This document shows, one piece after another, positions 48,092 through 56,383 of a stretch of DNA of 56,699 nt (positions are counted from its first letter, which is position 1; the number at the start of each line of letters is the position of its first letter). The translations under genes and the position numbers were made by a program. The notes beneath the pieces are model-generated. The model worked only from the letters and a program-made list of their open reading frames with translations. It did not search any database and was not told the DNA's origin. Source of the DNA: JAKANM01 sp964356495 (GTDB taxonomy: Bacteria; Patescibacteriota; Patescibacteriia; Magasanikbacterales; GWA2-37-8). Location: positions 1-56,699 of the forward strand of contig CAYHHR010000002.1 of the NCBI GenBank assembly GCA_964356495.1, in the 5' to 3' direction.

Positions 48092-49428
48092 AGACAGCCG
48101 TTTGACATCGTGGGTTTTTCAAAATGCCAGGCTTCTATATTCAAACTGCAAAAGCCCGCATCCTTCATCGCTTGAATCACCGCTGCTTGGCAAGGATCCG
48201 CTCGGCAGGGGTCAGTGGCCGGATTGCTCGTGCAGTCTTTTTGCTGGACACATTGGACACCATTTTTTTCTCCCCACACATCAACCGCCCTCCCAGTAGT
48301 ATGTGGACAATTTTTTGGATCATTTTGATACAATGGACACGTGTATGGCGCGCCCGGTTTTGGGTTGCAATCGAGGGATCCGACCGGATTTTGGCAATTT
48401 TTCTGTATGAGCGCGATTTGTTGATCAAGGGAACGTAACCCACTGGCAACATAAAGCAAAATATTTTGGTTTTTCAGATTAACCGCGGCGGTTTGGAGCG
48501 CCGGAAGGATCGTAATGTTATCAACCAGAACACCATTATTCGCAGTTAGATTGTCGCCGAGTACGTCTACTTGGTTTGCGGCCGAGGCAGGTGCTTGGCC
48601 GGTGGTGATCCCGAATTCATGTTCCTCTGGAGCTGGATAAATAAATTTCACCTTCAACGCCTTAAACTGCACTAGCTCTGGATTGATAGTATAGAATAAA
48701 AAATATGAACTCCAGAGGATCATCAGTCCGATGACGGCCTGGGTAATATTTTTCACGCCGGCATTTTTTTGCTCGCCACCAGCGGATACTGTGATGCGAA
48801 AGCCACCAACGACGATCATGATCGCCGCTAGGATACTTGATGCCGCAAGCGCGAATTTATAAACCGCGGCTAGATATTCGGCTAGAGAGGTGAGGTGGAG
48901 GTAACCCTCCGAATCAACCGTTTGGTCAATTGGTTTAAAATTCAGACCAGGGATTTTTATTTCCAGCGAGGGGTTGCTTATTTTGACTACCTCGCCGATC
49001 CCGAGGATGCCGGTTGCGTTCGGGTCTGTTGGCGGAACAATCTGTGGAGCGTTCGGATCGTAGTAGCAAGTGTCGTTTAGACATTTAGGTGTCCCTGGTT
49101 GTTTGCAATCGACGGCATTCATACAGGGAAGAAAGCTGTTGGTGAGGCCAAAATCTTCGCAACTGGCCGGCGAGCAGGTATCGGTAGAGCAGTAAATGCA
49201 GTTGGAATACCTTACTTCCTGAGTTCCACCGCTAATTCCTTGGCCAGAAACATAGTCCGTTAATTCCCCGGCGCATTCAAACGCTGAAGCTACCGGTTTG
49301 CCGTAGCAGGGGGTTGGAGAGTCTAATTGTGGAACGGTGGTGCATTTACACGATCCGGCAGAAACAAATTTCGGCTGTAAAAAAAACACCAACCCAACAC
49401 TCAAAATCAAAAAAAGAAAACGCTTCAT
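48088..49428 (-). CDS. Secreted membrane protein: Cys-rich segment, two pilin-like helices, M15 D-Ala-D-Ala carboxypeptidase domain
   Basis: 446 residues. Signal peptide (FLFLILSVGLVFFLQPKFVSA, 4-24), a cysteine-rich segment (26-121, over a dozen Cys), two membrane helices (about 185-209, with AAIMIVVGGFRI, and 228-247), then a VanY/M15-type domain (about 300-446). Zinc ligands are visible as HTTGRAVD (His376, Asp383) and EAWHFE (His435), with SGLRS as the substrate-loop motif. The helix pair with AGGEQKNAGVKNITQAVIGL resembles the VirB2-like small membrane proteins of CPR genomes. It would trim peptidoglycan stem peptides. The combination is unusual; the start of the M15 domain is well supported. 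Confidence 0.85.
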   Translation of the reverse strand: MKRFLFLILSVGLVFFLQPKFVSAGSCKCTTVPQLDSPTPCYGKPVASAFECAGELTDYVSGQGISGGTQEVRYSNCIYCSTDTCSPASCEDFGLTNSFLPCMNAVDCKQPGTPKCLNDTCYYDPNAPQIVPPTDPNATGILGIGEVVKISNPSLEIKIPGLNFKPIDQTVDSEGYLHLTSLAEYLAAVYKFALAASSILAAIMIVVGGFRITVSAGGEQKNAGVKNITQAVIGLMILWSSYFLFYTINPELVQFKALKVKFIYPAPEEHEFGITTGQAPASAANQVDVLGDNLTANNGVLVDNITILPALQTAAVNLKNQNILLYVASGLRSLDQQIALIQKNCQNPVGSLDCNPKPGAPYTCPLYQNDPKNCPHTTGRAVDVWGEKNGVQCVQQKDCTSNPATDPCRADPCQAAVIQAMKDAGFCSLNIEAWHFEKPTMSNGCL

Positions 49429-49430
49429 AA

Positions 49431-50081
49431 CTATTTAGCGGTTAAAGTCGAGAGCAAATCGGAAATATTGATATCCAGTTTCGTATTTAATTTTTTATTG
49501 TTTATAAATATTAAAGGCGGCGCGCCAAGTTCGAGGCCTCTCGCTTCGTCGTAATCTTTTTGGATGGCTGCGATAGTATTTTCGGACGCCAGGCAGGCCG
49601 ACCATAAAGGCAGATCAAGTCGCGTGTCCTCGGCGGCTTTCTGGAGTCCGGACTGGCGCAAATCGTAATCGCGCGAAATTAAATTATCCAAAAATGACCA
49701 AAGTTTATGCTGTAGTCCGGCGCAGTAGGCGGCCTTATGGGCGAGGACACCGTCGGAAAAGAGCTGCGCGACCGGCGCGTGTTTGAAGACAAGACGAACC
49801 CCGGGATTTTTTTCAGCAAAGCTACTCAGCTCCTCGTGTAAGATTCGGGCTTTGGAATTTCCGAGATCTTGGTATTCGACGACGATTAATTGTCCGCCCG
49901 GATTCAGACTTTGATCAGTGGGAGAAATGTTGAGCGGAGTGCTAGCGTCGGCGATGAGTGGTTCGGTTGAGGCCGAGGTCGTGATTGATTGAAAATTATT
50001 AATTTCTTTCCAAAGCATGAGACCGATAATGGTCGTGAGGATGAGGAGGATGGCGTAGAGTTTTTTGTTGGTGAAGGTCAT
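49431..50081 (-). CDS. Membrane-anchored DsbA/thioredoxin-like protein without CXXC
   Basis: 216 residues. One N-terminal membrane helix (KLYAILLILTTIIGLMLW, about 7-24). The following domain looks like the Thioredoxin_4/DsbA type: IVVEYQDLGNSKARILHEEL, VRLVFKHAPV, AHKAAYCAGLQHKLWSFLDNLI, LDLPLWSACLAS, and GAPPLIFINNKKL with the cis-Pro. Where relatives have CPxC, this protein has LGNSKA, so it cannot do thiol redox chemistry by itself. Likely a binding or chaperone role in the cell envelope. Two bases after the next envelope gene's start region. Confidence 0.78.
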   Translation of the reverse strand: MTFTNKKLYAILLILTTIIGLMLWKEINNFQSITTSASTEPLIADASTPLNISPTDQSLNPGGQLIVVEYQDLGNSKARILHEELSSFAEKNPGVRLVFKHAPVAQLFSDGVLAHKAAYCAGLQHKLWSFLDNLISRDYDLRQSGLQKAAEDTRLDLPLWSACLASENTIAAIQKDYDEARGLELGAPPLIFINNKKLNTKLDINISDLLSTLTAK

Positions 50082-50087
50082 ATAGTT

Positions 50088-51320
50088 TTAGAGAGCAACC
50101 TGGAAGGCGCCGGTTTGATGGTGGTCCGTAAAAATTACTTTTCGGCCGGCGGCATCGTAGGAAATAGAATCAATCGTGTAATCTTTGTCGAGCGGCAGGG
50201 GGGTGCGAATGCCGGTCTTGATGTCAATTCGGAAGAGATCGTCAGGGGTGTCGGCCGCGATGGCAGGCGACATGCCGGCGCCTTCGGGCAGAGATCGCGG
50301 CACCCCGCAAACGAGCGTGCTGTCATCGGCAAAGGCGCATTTTTTGGCCCAGGTGTTTACCTGCAAAAGTTGCCGGCCGGCGCCGATATTATCTCCGTAG
50401 GAATTTACGATCCAGAGTTCCGGTTTGAAATCGCTGCGCGCGCTGTCGACGCTATAAAGTAATTTTTGTCCGGTGGGCGACCATTGCGGCTGAAAATCCA
50501 GCCCCTCAACCACGATGGATTTGAAATTTTCTCCATGCAACCCGAGGAACAATATTTCCTTGCGGTCGGCGCCTTGCGCTTCGCCAGTTTGGGAGAAGGC
50601 GACCGTCTGCCGGCTTGGCGACCAATCCATTGTTACTTTGTCGGCGTTGTTGCCGAGCGGTTCGATCAGTTGAGCGCCTGAGCCGTCGTCTTTGGTGGTA
50701 ATCAGCCAGCGATTTTCCGGCGCGAGGCCGAGACTCTTGGCAGCCAGCTCGGTGCTGTCGGGCGAGAAGCTAAAATCTTCCCAGTGTTTCGGGAGCGAAG
50801 TTTGAGTTTTGGTTTCGAAGTTGTAAATAATTTTGCTGTTGTCGGGATATTCGATGACGGCCTTGTTGGCCGTTTTTGCCCAGACGACGTTTTGAACATT
50901 ATAAAATACCTGGTCGCTCAGCGAGCGCATTTTTCCGTCTGGCCCCAGGGAATAAAATTTCCCATCAGTTTCGTTATGAAAGCGAACGCTGCCATTTGAT
51001 AGAGAAGGGAAGAGCGCGTTTTCGGAGATGAGTTTGGTGACCGCCGCCGGTTTATAATAATTTTCATTGGTGGAACCGATGATGACGTTCGCGCTCGGCA
51101 ATATCCCTGGCCCGCTAACGCCGGCGCCGCCGGTAGTGGTGGCGCGAAAACCGGCGCCCGGTAAAGCTCCGCTCGGTACGCCGCCCGGTCCGATTGCTCC
51201 CGGTTGACTTGGCCCTCCGGTCTGTCCTTTTTTGAAAACGCTATAGAGCGCGAAACCAATTACAAAAGTGATACCGAGGAGGCCGATGATAAGGAGGAGG
51301 CGTTTGAGAGTGGGGTTCAT
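50088..51320 (-). CDS. Membrane-anchored TolB-like beta-propeller protein
   Basis: 410 residues. One N-terminal membrane helix (LLLIIGLLGITFVIGFALYSVF), a Gly/Pro-rich linker (GGPSQPGAIGPGGVPSGALP), then beta-propeller repeats: FSFSPDSTELAAKS, MDWSPSRQTVAFSQ, PQWSPTGQKLLYSV, CAFADDSTLVCGV. These are TolB/WD40-like blades facing the cell exterior. Probably a scaffold for protein contacts in the envelope. The sequence sits between two other membrane proteins in the operon. Confidence 0.8.
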   Translation of the reverse strand: MNPTLKRLLLIIGLLGITFVIGFALYSVFKKGQTGGPSQPGAIGPGGVPSGALPGAGFRATTTGGAGVSGPGILPSANVIIGSTNENYYKPAAVTKLISENALFPSLSNGSVRFHNETDGKFYSLGPDGKMRSLSDQVFYNVQNVVWAKTANKAVIEYPDNSKIIYNFETKTQTSLPKHWEDFSFSPDSTELAAKSLGLAPENRWLITTKDDGSGAQLIEPLGNNADKVTMDWSPSRQTVAFSQTGEAQGADRKEILFLGLHGENFKSIVVEGLDFQPQWSPTGQKLLYSVDSARSDFKPELWIVNSYGDNIGAGRQLLQVNTWAKKCAFADDSTLVCGVPRSLPEGAGMSPAIAADTPDDLFRIDIKTGIRTPLPLDKDYTIDSISYDAAGRKVIFTDHHQTGAFQVAL

Positions 51321-51357
51321 AATTAGTGAAAATTTTTAATTTTGCAATTTTTAAAAA

Positions 51358-52089
51358 CTACGCGGCATTTTGAACTTGTTCGCGCGCGGCGGAAATCTCC
51401 ATTCCTCGTAGATCGGCCAGCGCCGCCTTTCGTTGCTGTTCTTGTTGGAATTGTTTTTCTAGTGGTACTAAAATTTTGTTTATTTCTTTTATCGCCTTAA
51501 CTATCGTTTTTGTTATTGGTCCTTCTTTGTAGAATATATAAACTATTATCCAGGGAATATAAATAATAATCAATAATATCGGGATGATGATAGTCTCAGA
51601 TAAGAGCGAAAAAGCTTCGCCCCAAGACATCGAACCGTCATAAATAGCCGCGCCGGTTTTTGCCAATTTTAATTTCCCTCTAATTTTTTGTAAAGTTTTA
51701 ATTTTTAATGCCAAGTTTGATTTTGCCATGAAACGGTTTATTAAGGCGCTGACAAAAGGTATTTTTTTGATTACCATACCCATCGGACCGTTGAAAAGTT
51801 TGCTGGCAAGATTCGCGCCTAAATCTTTTTCTTCTGAGAGTTTAACCATGGCTTTTCTGATATTTTCACTTCGCTGTCGATTGACATCCAGTTTCGTTTT
51901 GATGTCTCTTTGTTGATCTTCTCCGACTTCCTCTTGCGCTCCGGCGGGAGCCTTTTTCGAAACAGTCGTAATATCGCCGGAAATTTCTCCGGACCGGTCG
52001 TCATTCATCATGAGGCCAGAAGACACCGCGGTTTGATCGTTCGCGGCTAGGTCCGGCGGGTTTGCCATCGCATTCTCTCCTTCGGCCAT
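51358..52089 (-). CDS. Membrane protein of unknown function in the clpC operon
   Basis: 243 residues. Polar, probably disordered N-terminus (residues 1-90, with NPPDLAANDQTAVSS), helical middle part (SNLALKIKTLQKIRGKLKLAK), one strong membrane segment (IIIPILLIIIYIPWIIVYIFY, about 168-188) and a coiled-coil-like C-terminus (VPLEKQFQQEQQRKAALADLRG). No family recognised. Its start lies 5 bases after clpC and it is probably co-translated. An in-frame ATG at residue 8 is an alternative start. Confidence 0.75.
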   Translation of the reverse strand: MAEGENAMANPPDLAANDQTAVSSGLMMNDDRSGEISGDITTVSKKAPAGAQEEVGEDQQRDIKTKLDVNRQRSENIRKAMVKLSEEKDLGANLASKLFNGPMGMVIKKIPFVSALINRFMAKSNLALKIKTLQKIRGKLKLAKTGAAIYDGSMSWGEAFSLLSETIIIPILLIIIYIPWIIVYIFYKEGPITKTIVKAIKEINKILVPLEKQFQQEQQRKAALADLRGMEISAAREQVQNAA

Positions 52090-52094
52090 AGAAA

Positions 52095-54599
52095 TTATTT
52101 AACTAATAAAGTATTGTCGCTGACGACCAGCGTGTAACTTTTTTTTACTTTTCGTCGCAGAATTATATCGGTCATTAGTCCCTCCACCTGTTCGCGAATC
52201 AATCTTCGGACATCGCGCGCGCCGCTCTTCGCCTCCGGCAGTTGCGAGATCACCCACTTCAGCACTTTCTCATCGGGCAGAATCGCAGTTTGATAATGGC
52301 GGAGCTGTTCGTTGAAACGTTTTAGTTCGAGTTCGGCGAGCCTCTCCAGTATCGAAGTGTCCAAGGTATTGAAGAAACAAACGCGATCAAGCCGGTTGAT
52401 CACTTCCGGGGAGAAATATTCTTTGAGTTTGTCCGTCAGGCGCTGTCGCGTTTCCTTGGCATTTTCGGTCGCGTTGCCGAATCCAAATGAATTTTTTTTC
52501 AATTCTTCGGAGCCATAGGAAGTGGTCAGAATTATGATCGCGTGGCGAAGCGAGACCGTCTTGCCGGTCGAATCCGTAATTTGTCCGTTCTCGAGGATTT
52601 GTAACAATAATTTCACGATGTCGCGGTGCGCTTTATCGATCTCATCGAACAGAACTACGCAGTGCGGGTTCATTTTAATTTTATCAGTAAAGTGGTTGCT
52701 TTCCTTGTAGCCGATATATCCGGCCGGGGAACCGAGCAGCTTCGAAACACCGAAGCTCTCGTTGAATTCGCTCATGTCTAATTTTATGAAGGCTTCCGGA
52801 TTGGCATAGAGGACTTTGGCGAGAGTCTTCGCGAGTTCGGTTTTGCCGACGCCGCTTTCGCCGACGAATAAGCATGAGGCGAGCGGCCGTTCGGGATTGC
52901 TGAGGCCGAGCTTCGCGCCGCGTATCAATCGGCTGACGTCCCTCACCGTTTCATCTTGTCCGACAATAAATTTTTTTAGTTTCGCTTCAAGCTGATCGAG
53001 CGACTCCGAATCGTCCAGCAAAAGATCGCTTGGCTTAGTGCCGATGATCTTCGCGACCTGTTCGAGAACATCGCGTTCGGTGATCGCGCCGACCATGACG
53101 ATTTTTTTATCCCTGCTTTCCACGGCGGCTTTTTTTAGCTCGGCGCGAAGCTCATCTTCTTCTTTTTTGAGACGAACCGCATCGGTGAATTTATCCGCTC
53201 TGGCCGCGGTTTCTTTGGCGGCAACGGTTTTTTCCAGTTTTTGCTCCAGCCGTGAAATTTTACTTTGCGGTCCGGCCTTGATTGTCAGGCGTTTCGCGGC
53301 CGCGGTTTCATCGATGAGGTCGATCGCTTTGTCAGGCAAAAATTTATTGGTGATGTAGCGCTGAGATAGGCGAACGGCGGCGGCGATCGCTTCGTCGCCG
53401 ATTATAATTTTGTGGTAAAGCTCATAATTTTGTTTCACGCCTTTCAGAATGGTGGTGGCGTCTTCGACGCTGGGCTCTCGCGCGAAAATAGTTTGGAAGC
53501 GGCGCTCAAGAGCGGCGTCATTTTCAATGTATTTTTTGTATTCGGCTGGAGTGGTCGCGCCGATACAGCGTAACTGTCCGCGGGAGAGCGGCGGCTTCAG
53601 GATGTTGGCGGCGTCCATCGTGCCTCCATTACTTCCGGCGCCGACGATATTGTGAACTTCATCAATAAATAAAATAATGTTTGGATTGTTGATCGCTTCG
53701 TCGATAACTTGGCGGAGGCGCGCTTCAAATTCGCCGCGATAAATCGTGCCGGCGATCAGCATGCTCATGTCGAGACAATAAATTTTTTTGGTTGAAAGGA
53801 GGTCCGGAACTTTCCCCTCGATAATTCTTTTGGCAAGGCCTTCGACAATCGCGGTTTTGCCGACGCCCGGTTCGCCGAGCAGAAGCGGATTATTTTTGGT
53901 GCGGCGGCAGAGGATTTGGATAACGCGTTCAATCTCGTTTTCCCGTCCGATTACCGGGTCAATATTTTTTTGGATTGAGGGATCGGTAAGGTCGGAAGCA
54001 AAAAAACTCAAAGCCGATTCTTTCTTTTTGGCGGACTTTGGCAGGGCGGCCCCCTCGAGGTTGATATTATCGGTGATGTTCTCCTCGATTTTTTTGACTA
54101 CTTCGGCGACTTCGGTGAGGTGAGGGAAGTGCGTGGCGTTGGCGAGCACGGTGTCAATTTGTCTTTGGAGATCGTCGATATCGACGGCATTAACCTGTAA
54201 AATATCCAGCGTCAGCGGATCTTCGAATTTCACAAGCGCCGCGAGCAGGTGCTCGGTCCCGATGTAGTTGTGTCGATTTTCCTCCGAGATTATCATTGCT
54301 TTTTCTAAGACATCTTTGGTATTTTGTGAGAGCGGAGTCATGGTGTCGTCGGTCGCCTTTCCCGACGTGTGGAGCATATCAACTTTGCGCGTCGGAAGGC
54401 TGAGCAGAGCCTCCTCGATCGATTTGGTAGTGATTTGGACGCGGCTCACGATTTCGGTGGCTACCGAACCGTGTTGATTTGAGATTGAAAAGAAGAGGTG
54501 GATCGGTTCAACCTCGATATTTTTCAGTTCCGCGCTAAGATGGATACTGCGGGCCAGTACGTCTCGAAGATGAGAAGAAAAACGGTCTAAAAGATTCAT
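52095..54599 (-). CDS. clpC: ClpC/ClpB-type AAA+ ATPase
   Basis: 834 residues. N-terminal Clp_N double repeat (about 1-150), first AAA+ module with GEPGVGKTAIVEGLAKRI and LFIDEVHNIVGAG, a short coiled M-domain (SKISRLEQKLEKTVAAKETAARADKFTD), second AAA+ module with GESGVGKTELAKTLAKVLY, VVLFDEIDKAH and sensor residues, then the C-terminal D2-small domain. The short M-domain points to ClpC over ClpB. Typical ClpP-binding loop not checked. First gene of an operon with four envelope genes and radA, with a promoter facing that of pgm. Confidence 0.94.
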   Translation of the reverse strand: MNLLDRFSSHLRDVLARSIHLSAELKNIEVEPIHLFFSISNQHGSVATEIVSRVQITTKSIEEALLSLPTRKVDMLHTSGKATDDTMTPLSQNTKDVLEKAMIISEENRHNYIGTEHLLAALVKFEDPLTLDILQVNAVDIDDLQRQIDTVLANATHFPHLTEVAEVVKKIEENITDNINLEGAALPKSAKKKESALSFFASDLTDPSIQKNIDPVIGRENEIERVIQILCRRTKNNPLLLGEPGVGKTAIVEGLAKRIIEGKVPDLLSTKKIYCLDMSMLIAGTIYRGEFEARLRQVIDEAINNPNIILFIDEVHNIVGAGSNGGTMDAANILKPPLSRGQLRCIGATTPAEYKKYIENDAALERRFQTIFAREPSVEDATTILKGVKQNYELYHKIIIGDEAIAAAVRLSQRYITNKFLPDKAIDLIDETAAAKRLTIKAGPQSKISRLEQKLEKTVAAKETAARADKFTDAVRLKKEEDELRAELKKAAVESRDKKIVMVGAITERDVLEQVAKIIGTKPSDLLLDDSESLDQLEAKLKKFIVGQDETVRDVSRLIRGAKLGLSNPERPLASCLFVGESGVGKTELAKTLAKVLYANPEAFIKLDMSEFNESFGVSKLLGSPAGYIGYKESNHFTDKIKMNPHCVVLFDEIDKAHRDIVKLLLQILENGQITDSTGKTVSLRHAIIILTTSYGSEELKKNSFGFGNATENAKETRQRLTDKLKEYFSPEVINRLDRVCFFNTLDTSILERLAELELKRFNEQLRHYQTAILPDEKVLKWVISQLPEAKSGARDVRRLIREQVEGLMTDIILRRKVKKSYTLVVSDNTLLVK

Positions 54600-54605
54600 A
54601 AAATA

Positions 54606-54634
54606 TTGCTAATTTAGTACGGATATTGTACACT
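54606..54634 (+). promoter_or_regulatory. Promoter of the phosphomannomutase gene
   Basis: TTGCTA (54606-54611), 17 bp, TACACT (54629-54634). Its -10 box overlaps the -10 box of the clpC promoter by two bases. Confidence 0.65.
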
Positions 54635-54653
54635 GTTTTTATTCGTTAGTCAA
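54625..54653 (-). promoter_or_regulatory. Promoter of the clpC operon
   Basis: Minus strand: TTGACT (54653-54648), 17 bp, TACAAT (54630-54625). The two promoters face each other over the shared ATTGTACACT. Confidence 0.78.
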
Positions 54654-54655
54654 AA

Positions 54656-56041
54656 ATGTATCGTATGGATTTCAACCCTGAAATTTTCAAGGCGTATGAC
54701 ATCCGCGGCCTCGTTCGCGGCGATCTTTCGGAAGAGCTTGCTTATCGAATCGGACGTGGTTTTGTGGCTTTTTTACGCTCTGGAGCAAATTTGCATGAAA
54801 ATCAATCAATCGTCGTCGGACGCGACATGCGCGAGAGCGGTCCGTTTTTATCCGCGGCGGTAATGCGCGGCATTCAGGATGAAGGGGTGAATGTCACGAA
54901 CATCGGTCTGACCTCGACGCCGCTCTTTAATTTTGCCTGCGCCAATTTTCCGGAATACGCCGGCGGCATCATGGTGACAGCCAGTCATAATCCCGCAGAA
55001 TATAATGGTTTCAAATTGACGATGGGCAATGGGTTGCCGGTCGGAAGGGGCAACGGCATGGAGGCGACGCGCGATTTAGTTGATCGAAATGATTTTGCGG
55101 ATCAGCCTAAGCATGGCGAGATCAAGACCCGCGATGTTTTCCCGGAATATCTGGAAAGAATTTTTGAATTAGTGACACCCGATACTATCAAACCCCTGAA
55201 GATCGTCATCGACGCCGGCAACGGCATGGCGGACGTAACTTTCCCTAAAATTTTAAAACATTTACCGGTCGAGACGACCTATTTGTTCCTCGAACCGGAC
55301 GGACGTTTTCCAAATCATGAAGCCAATCCTCTCAAAACTGAAACCTTGCAGGCATTGCAAAAAAAGGTAGTTGAGATGAAAGCGGATTTCGGGTTTGCGC
55401 TAGACGGCGACGCCGACCGTATCGGCCTTGTCGATGAGAAGGGACAGATCGTGCCGGCTTCGATCGTCGGCGCGCTGGTCGGTCTTGAAGTTTTGCAGAC
55501 GCACCCTGGCGCCCGCATGCTCTACGATCTGCGTTCGAGCGCGATCGTGAAGGAAGTCTGGGAGAAGGCTGGCGCGACCACAGAGATGTGCATGGTCGGG
55601 CACGCTCTAATCAAAAAAATGATGGCGACGACCAAAGCTGACTTCGCGAGCGAACTTTCCATGCATCTTTATTATGCCGATCTTTTTAATCTCGAATCAT
55701 CAGATCTTTCGTTGCTCTATATTTTGCGAATGCTTTCGCGTGATGGCCAGACGTTGAGCGGTATTGTGAAGCCGCTTCAGAAATATTTTCATTCCGGGGA
55801 AATAAATTTTAAAATCACTGATAAGGAAGCAATTTTGAAAAAACTTGAAAAGAAATATACTTCAAAAACAAATAAAATTTCGCATCTCGACGGATTGTGG
55901 GTAAAGACTCCGTGGGGCATGATTAGTGTCCGTGCTAGCAATACCGAACCGGTGCTCCGATTGAATTTGGAGGCTGATTCTCAGGAAAAAATGGAAGAAG
56001 AACTTCAAAAAATTGAGAAGATTATAAATTCGGCGGATTAG
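54656..56041 (+). CDS. Phosphomannomutase/phosphoglucomutase
   Basis: 461 residues, alpha-D-phosphohexomutase family. Active-site serine loop TASHNPAEYNGFK, metal-binding DGDADRIG, sugar-binding ELSMHLYYAD and phosphate-binding RASNTEPVLRL appear in the right order. It converts hexose-6-phosphate to hexose-1-phosphate, supplying sugar nucleotides for glycans. Start: an ATG at 54665 (MDFNPEIFKAYDIRG) is the better match to the family; the ATG at 54656 adds three residues. Bidirectional activity (manB/pgm type) cannot be decided from sequence. Confidence 0.94.
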   Translation: MYRMDFNPEIFKAYDIRGLVRGDLSEELAYRIGRGFVAFLRSGANLHENQSIVVGRDMRESGPFLSAAVMRGIQDEGVNVTNIGLTSTPLFNFACANFPEYAGGIMVTASHNPAEYNGFKLTMGNGLPVGRGNGMEATRDLVDRNDFADQPKHGEIKTRDVFPEYLERIFELVTPDTIKPLKIVIDAGNGMADVTFPKILKHLPVETTYLFLEPDGRFPNHEANPLKTETLQALQKKVVEMKADFGFALDGDADRIGLVDEKGQIVPASIVGALVGLEVLQTHPGARMLYDLRSSAIVKEVWEKAGATTEMCMVGHALIKKMMATTKADFASELSMHLYYADLFNLESSDLSLLYILRMLSRDGQTLSGIVKPLQKYFHSGEINFKITDKEAILKKLEKKYTSKTNKISHLDGLWVKTPWGMISVRASNTEPVLRLNLEADSQEKMEEELQKIEKIINSAD

Positions 56042-56080
56042 AGTGGCTTATTTCAGCTGAAAAAAGTTAATTTGATCATA

Positions 56081-56107
56081 AACCGCTTGACAAACAAGCG
56101 GTTTTTT
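56081..56107 (+). terminator. Terminator of the phosphomannomutase gene, overlapping the next promoter
   Basis: AACCGCTTG-ACAAA-CAAGCGGTT stem followed by T's (56081-56107). The left arm and loop contain the -35 box TTGACA of the next promoter (56087-56092), and the T-run lies in its spacer. Confidence 0.9.
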
Positions 56108-56115
56108 GGTATAAT
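56087..56115 (+). promoter_or_regulatory. Consensus promoter of the 55-codon gene
   Basis: TTGACA (56087-56092), 17 bp, TATAAT (56110-56115): a perfect match. The leader of about 74 nt contains an extended hairpin (56133-56175). Confidence 0.93.
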
Positions 56116-56132
56116 TTAGCACTTTTAATTTT

Positions 56133-56175
56133 ACGGCGTATATTTTCTAGCACATGGGGTGCTGGCGAATATAAG
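56133..56175 (+). promoter_or_regulatory. Structured leader hairpin of the 55-codon gene
   Basis: GGCGTATATT pairs with AATATAAGCC; inside, TAGCAC-ATGGG-GTGCTG forms a second stem, with small internal loops. It ends about 7 bases before GAGGAGAG, the Shine-Dalgarno sequence. No known riboswitch class is recognised. Confidence 0.5.
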
Positions 56176-56195
56176 CCATTTCGAGGAGAGTTGTC

Positions 56196-56363
56196 ATGGG
56201 GAATACCCCCAACGATTCGAAAGCAGCTCCGACGGAGTCTGTCACGAACGAAGAGACGGGCGTGGCGGAGTCCAGCTTGATCGATGACCCCGATTACGAG
56301 TTCGATCTCGACGGCTACCCGCCGACGACGTCGCCGGACATGCCGGACGGAGGCGGCTTCTAG
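56196..56363 (+). CDS. 55-residue acidic protein of unknown function
   Basis: ATG preceded by GAGGAGAG, 6 bases upstream. MGNTPNDSKAAPTESVTNEE, then acidic and Asp-rich (DDPDYEFDLDGYPPTTSPD) to a Gly-rich end (MPDGGGF). It has no hydrophobic stretch and is probably disordered. The composition is unlike its neighbours (GC-rich, third-base G/C) and suggests different expression or origin. A perfect promoter, strong ribosome binding site and terminator argue that it is a real, well-expressed gene. No family recognised. Confidence 0.72.
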   Translation: MGNTPNDSKAAPTESVTNEETGVAESSLIDDPDYEFDLDGYPPTTSPDMPDGGGF

Positions 56364-56383
56364 GCCGTAGCAGTACGCAAAAT

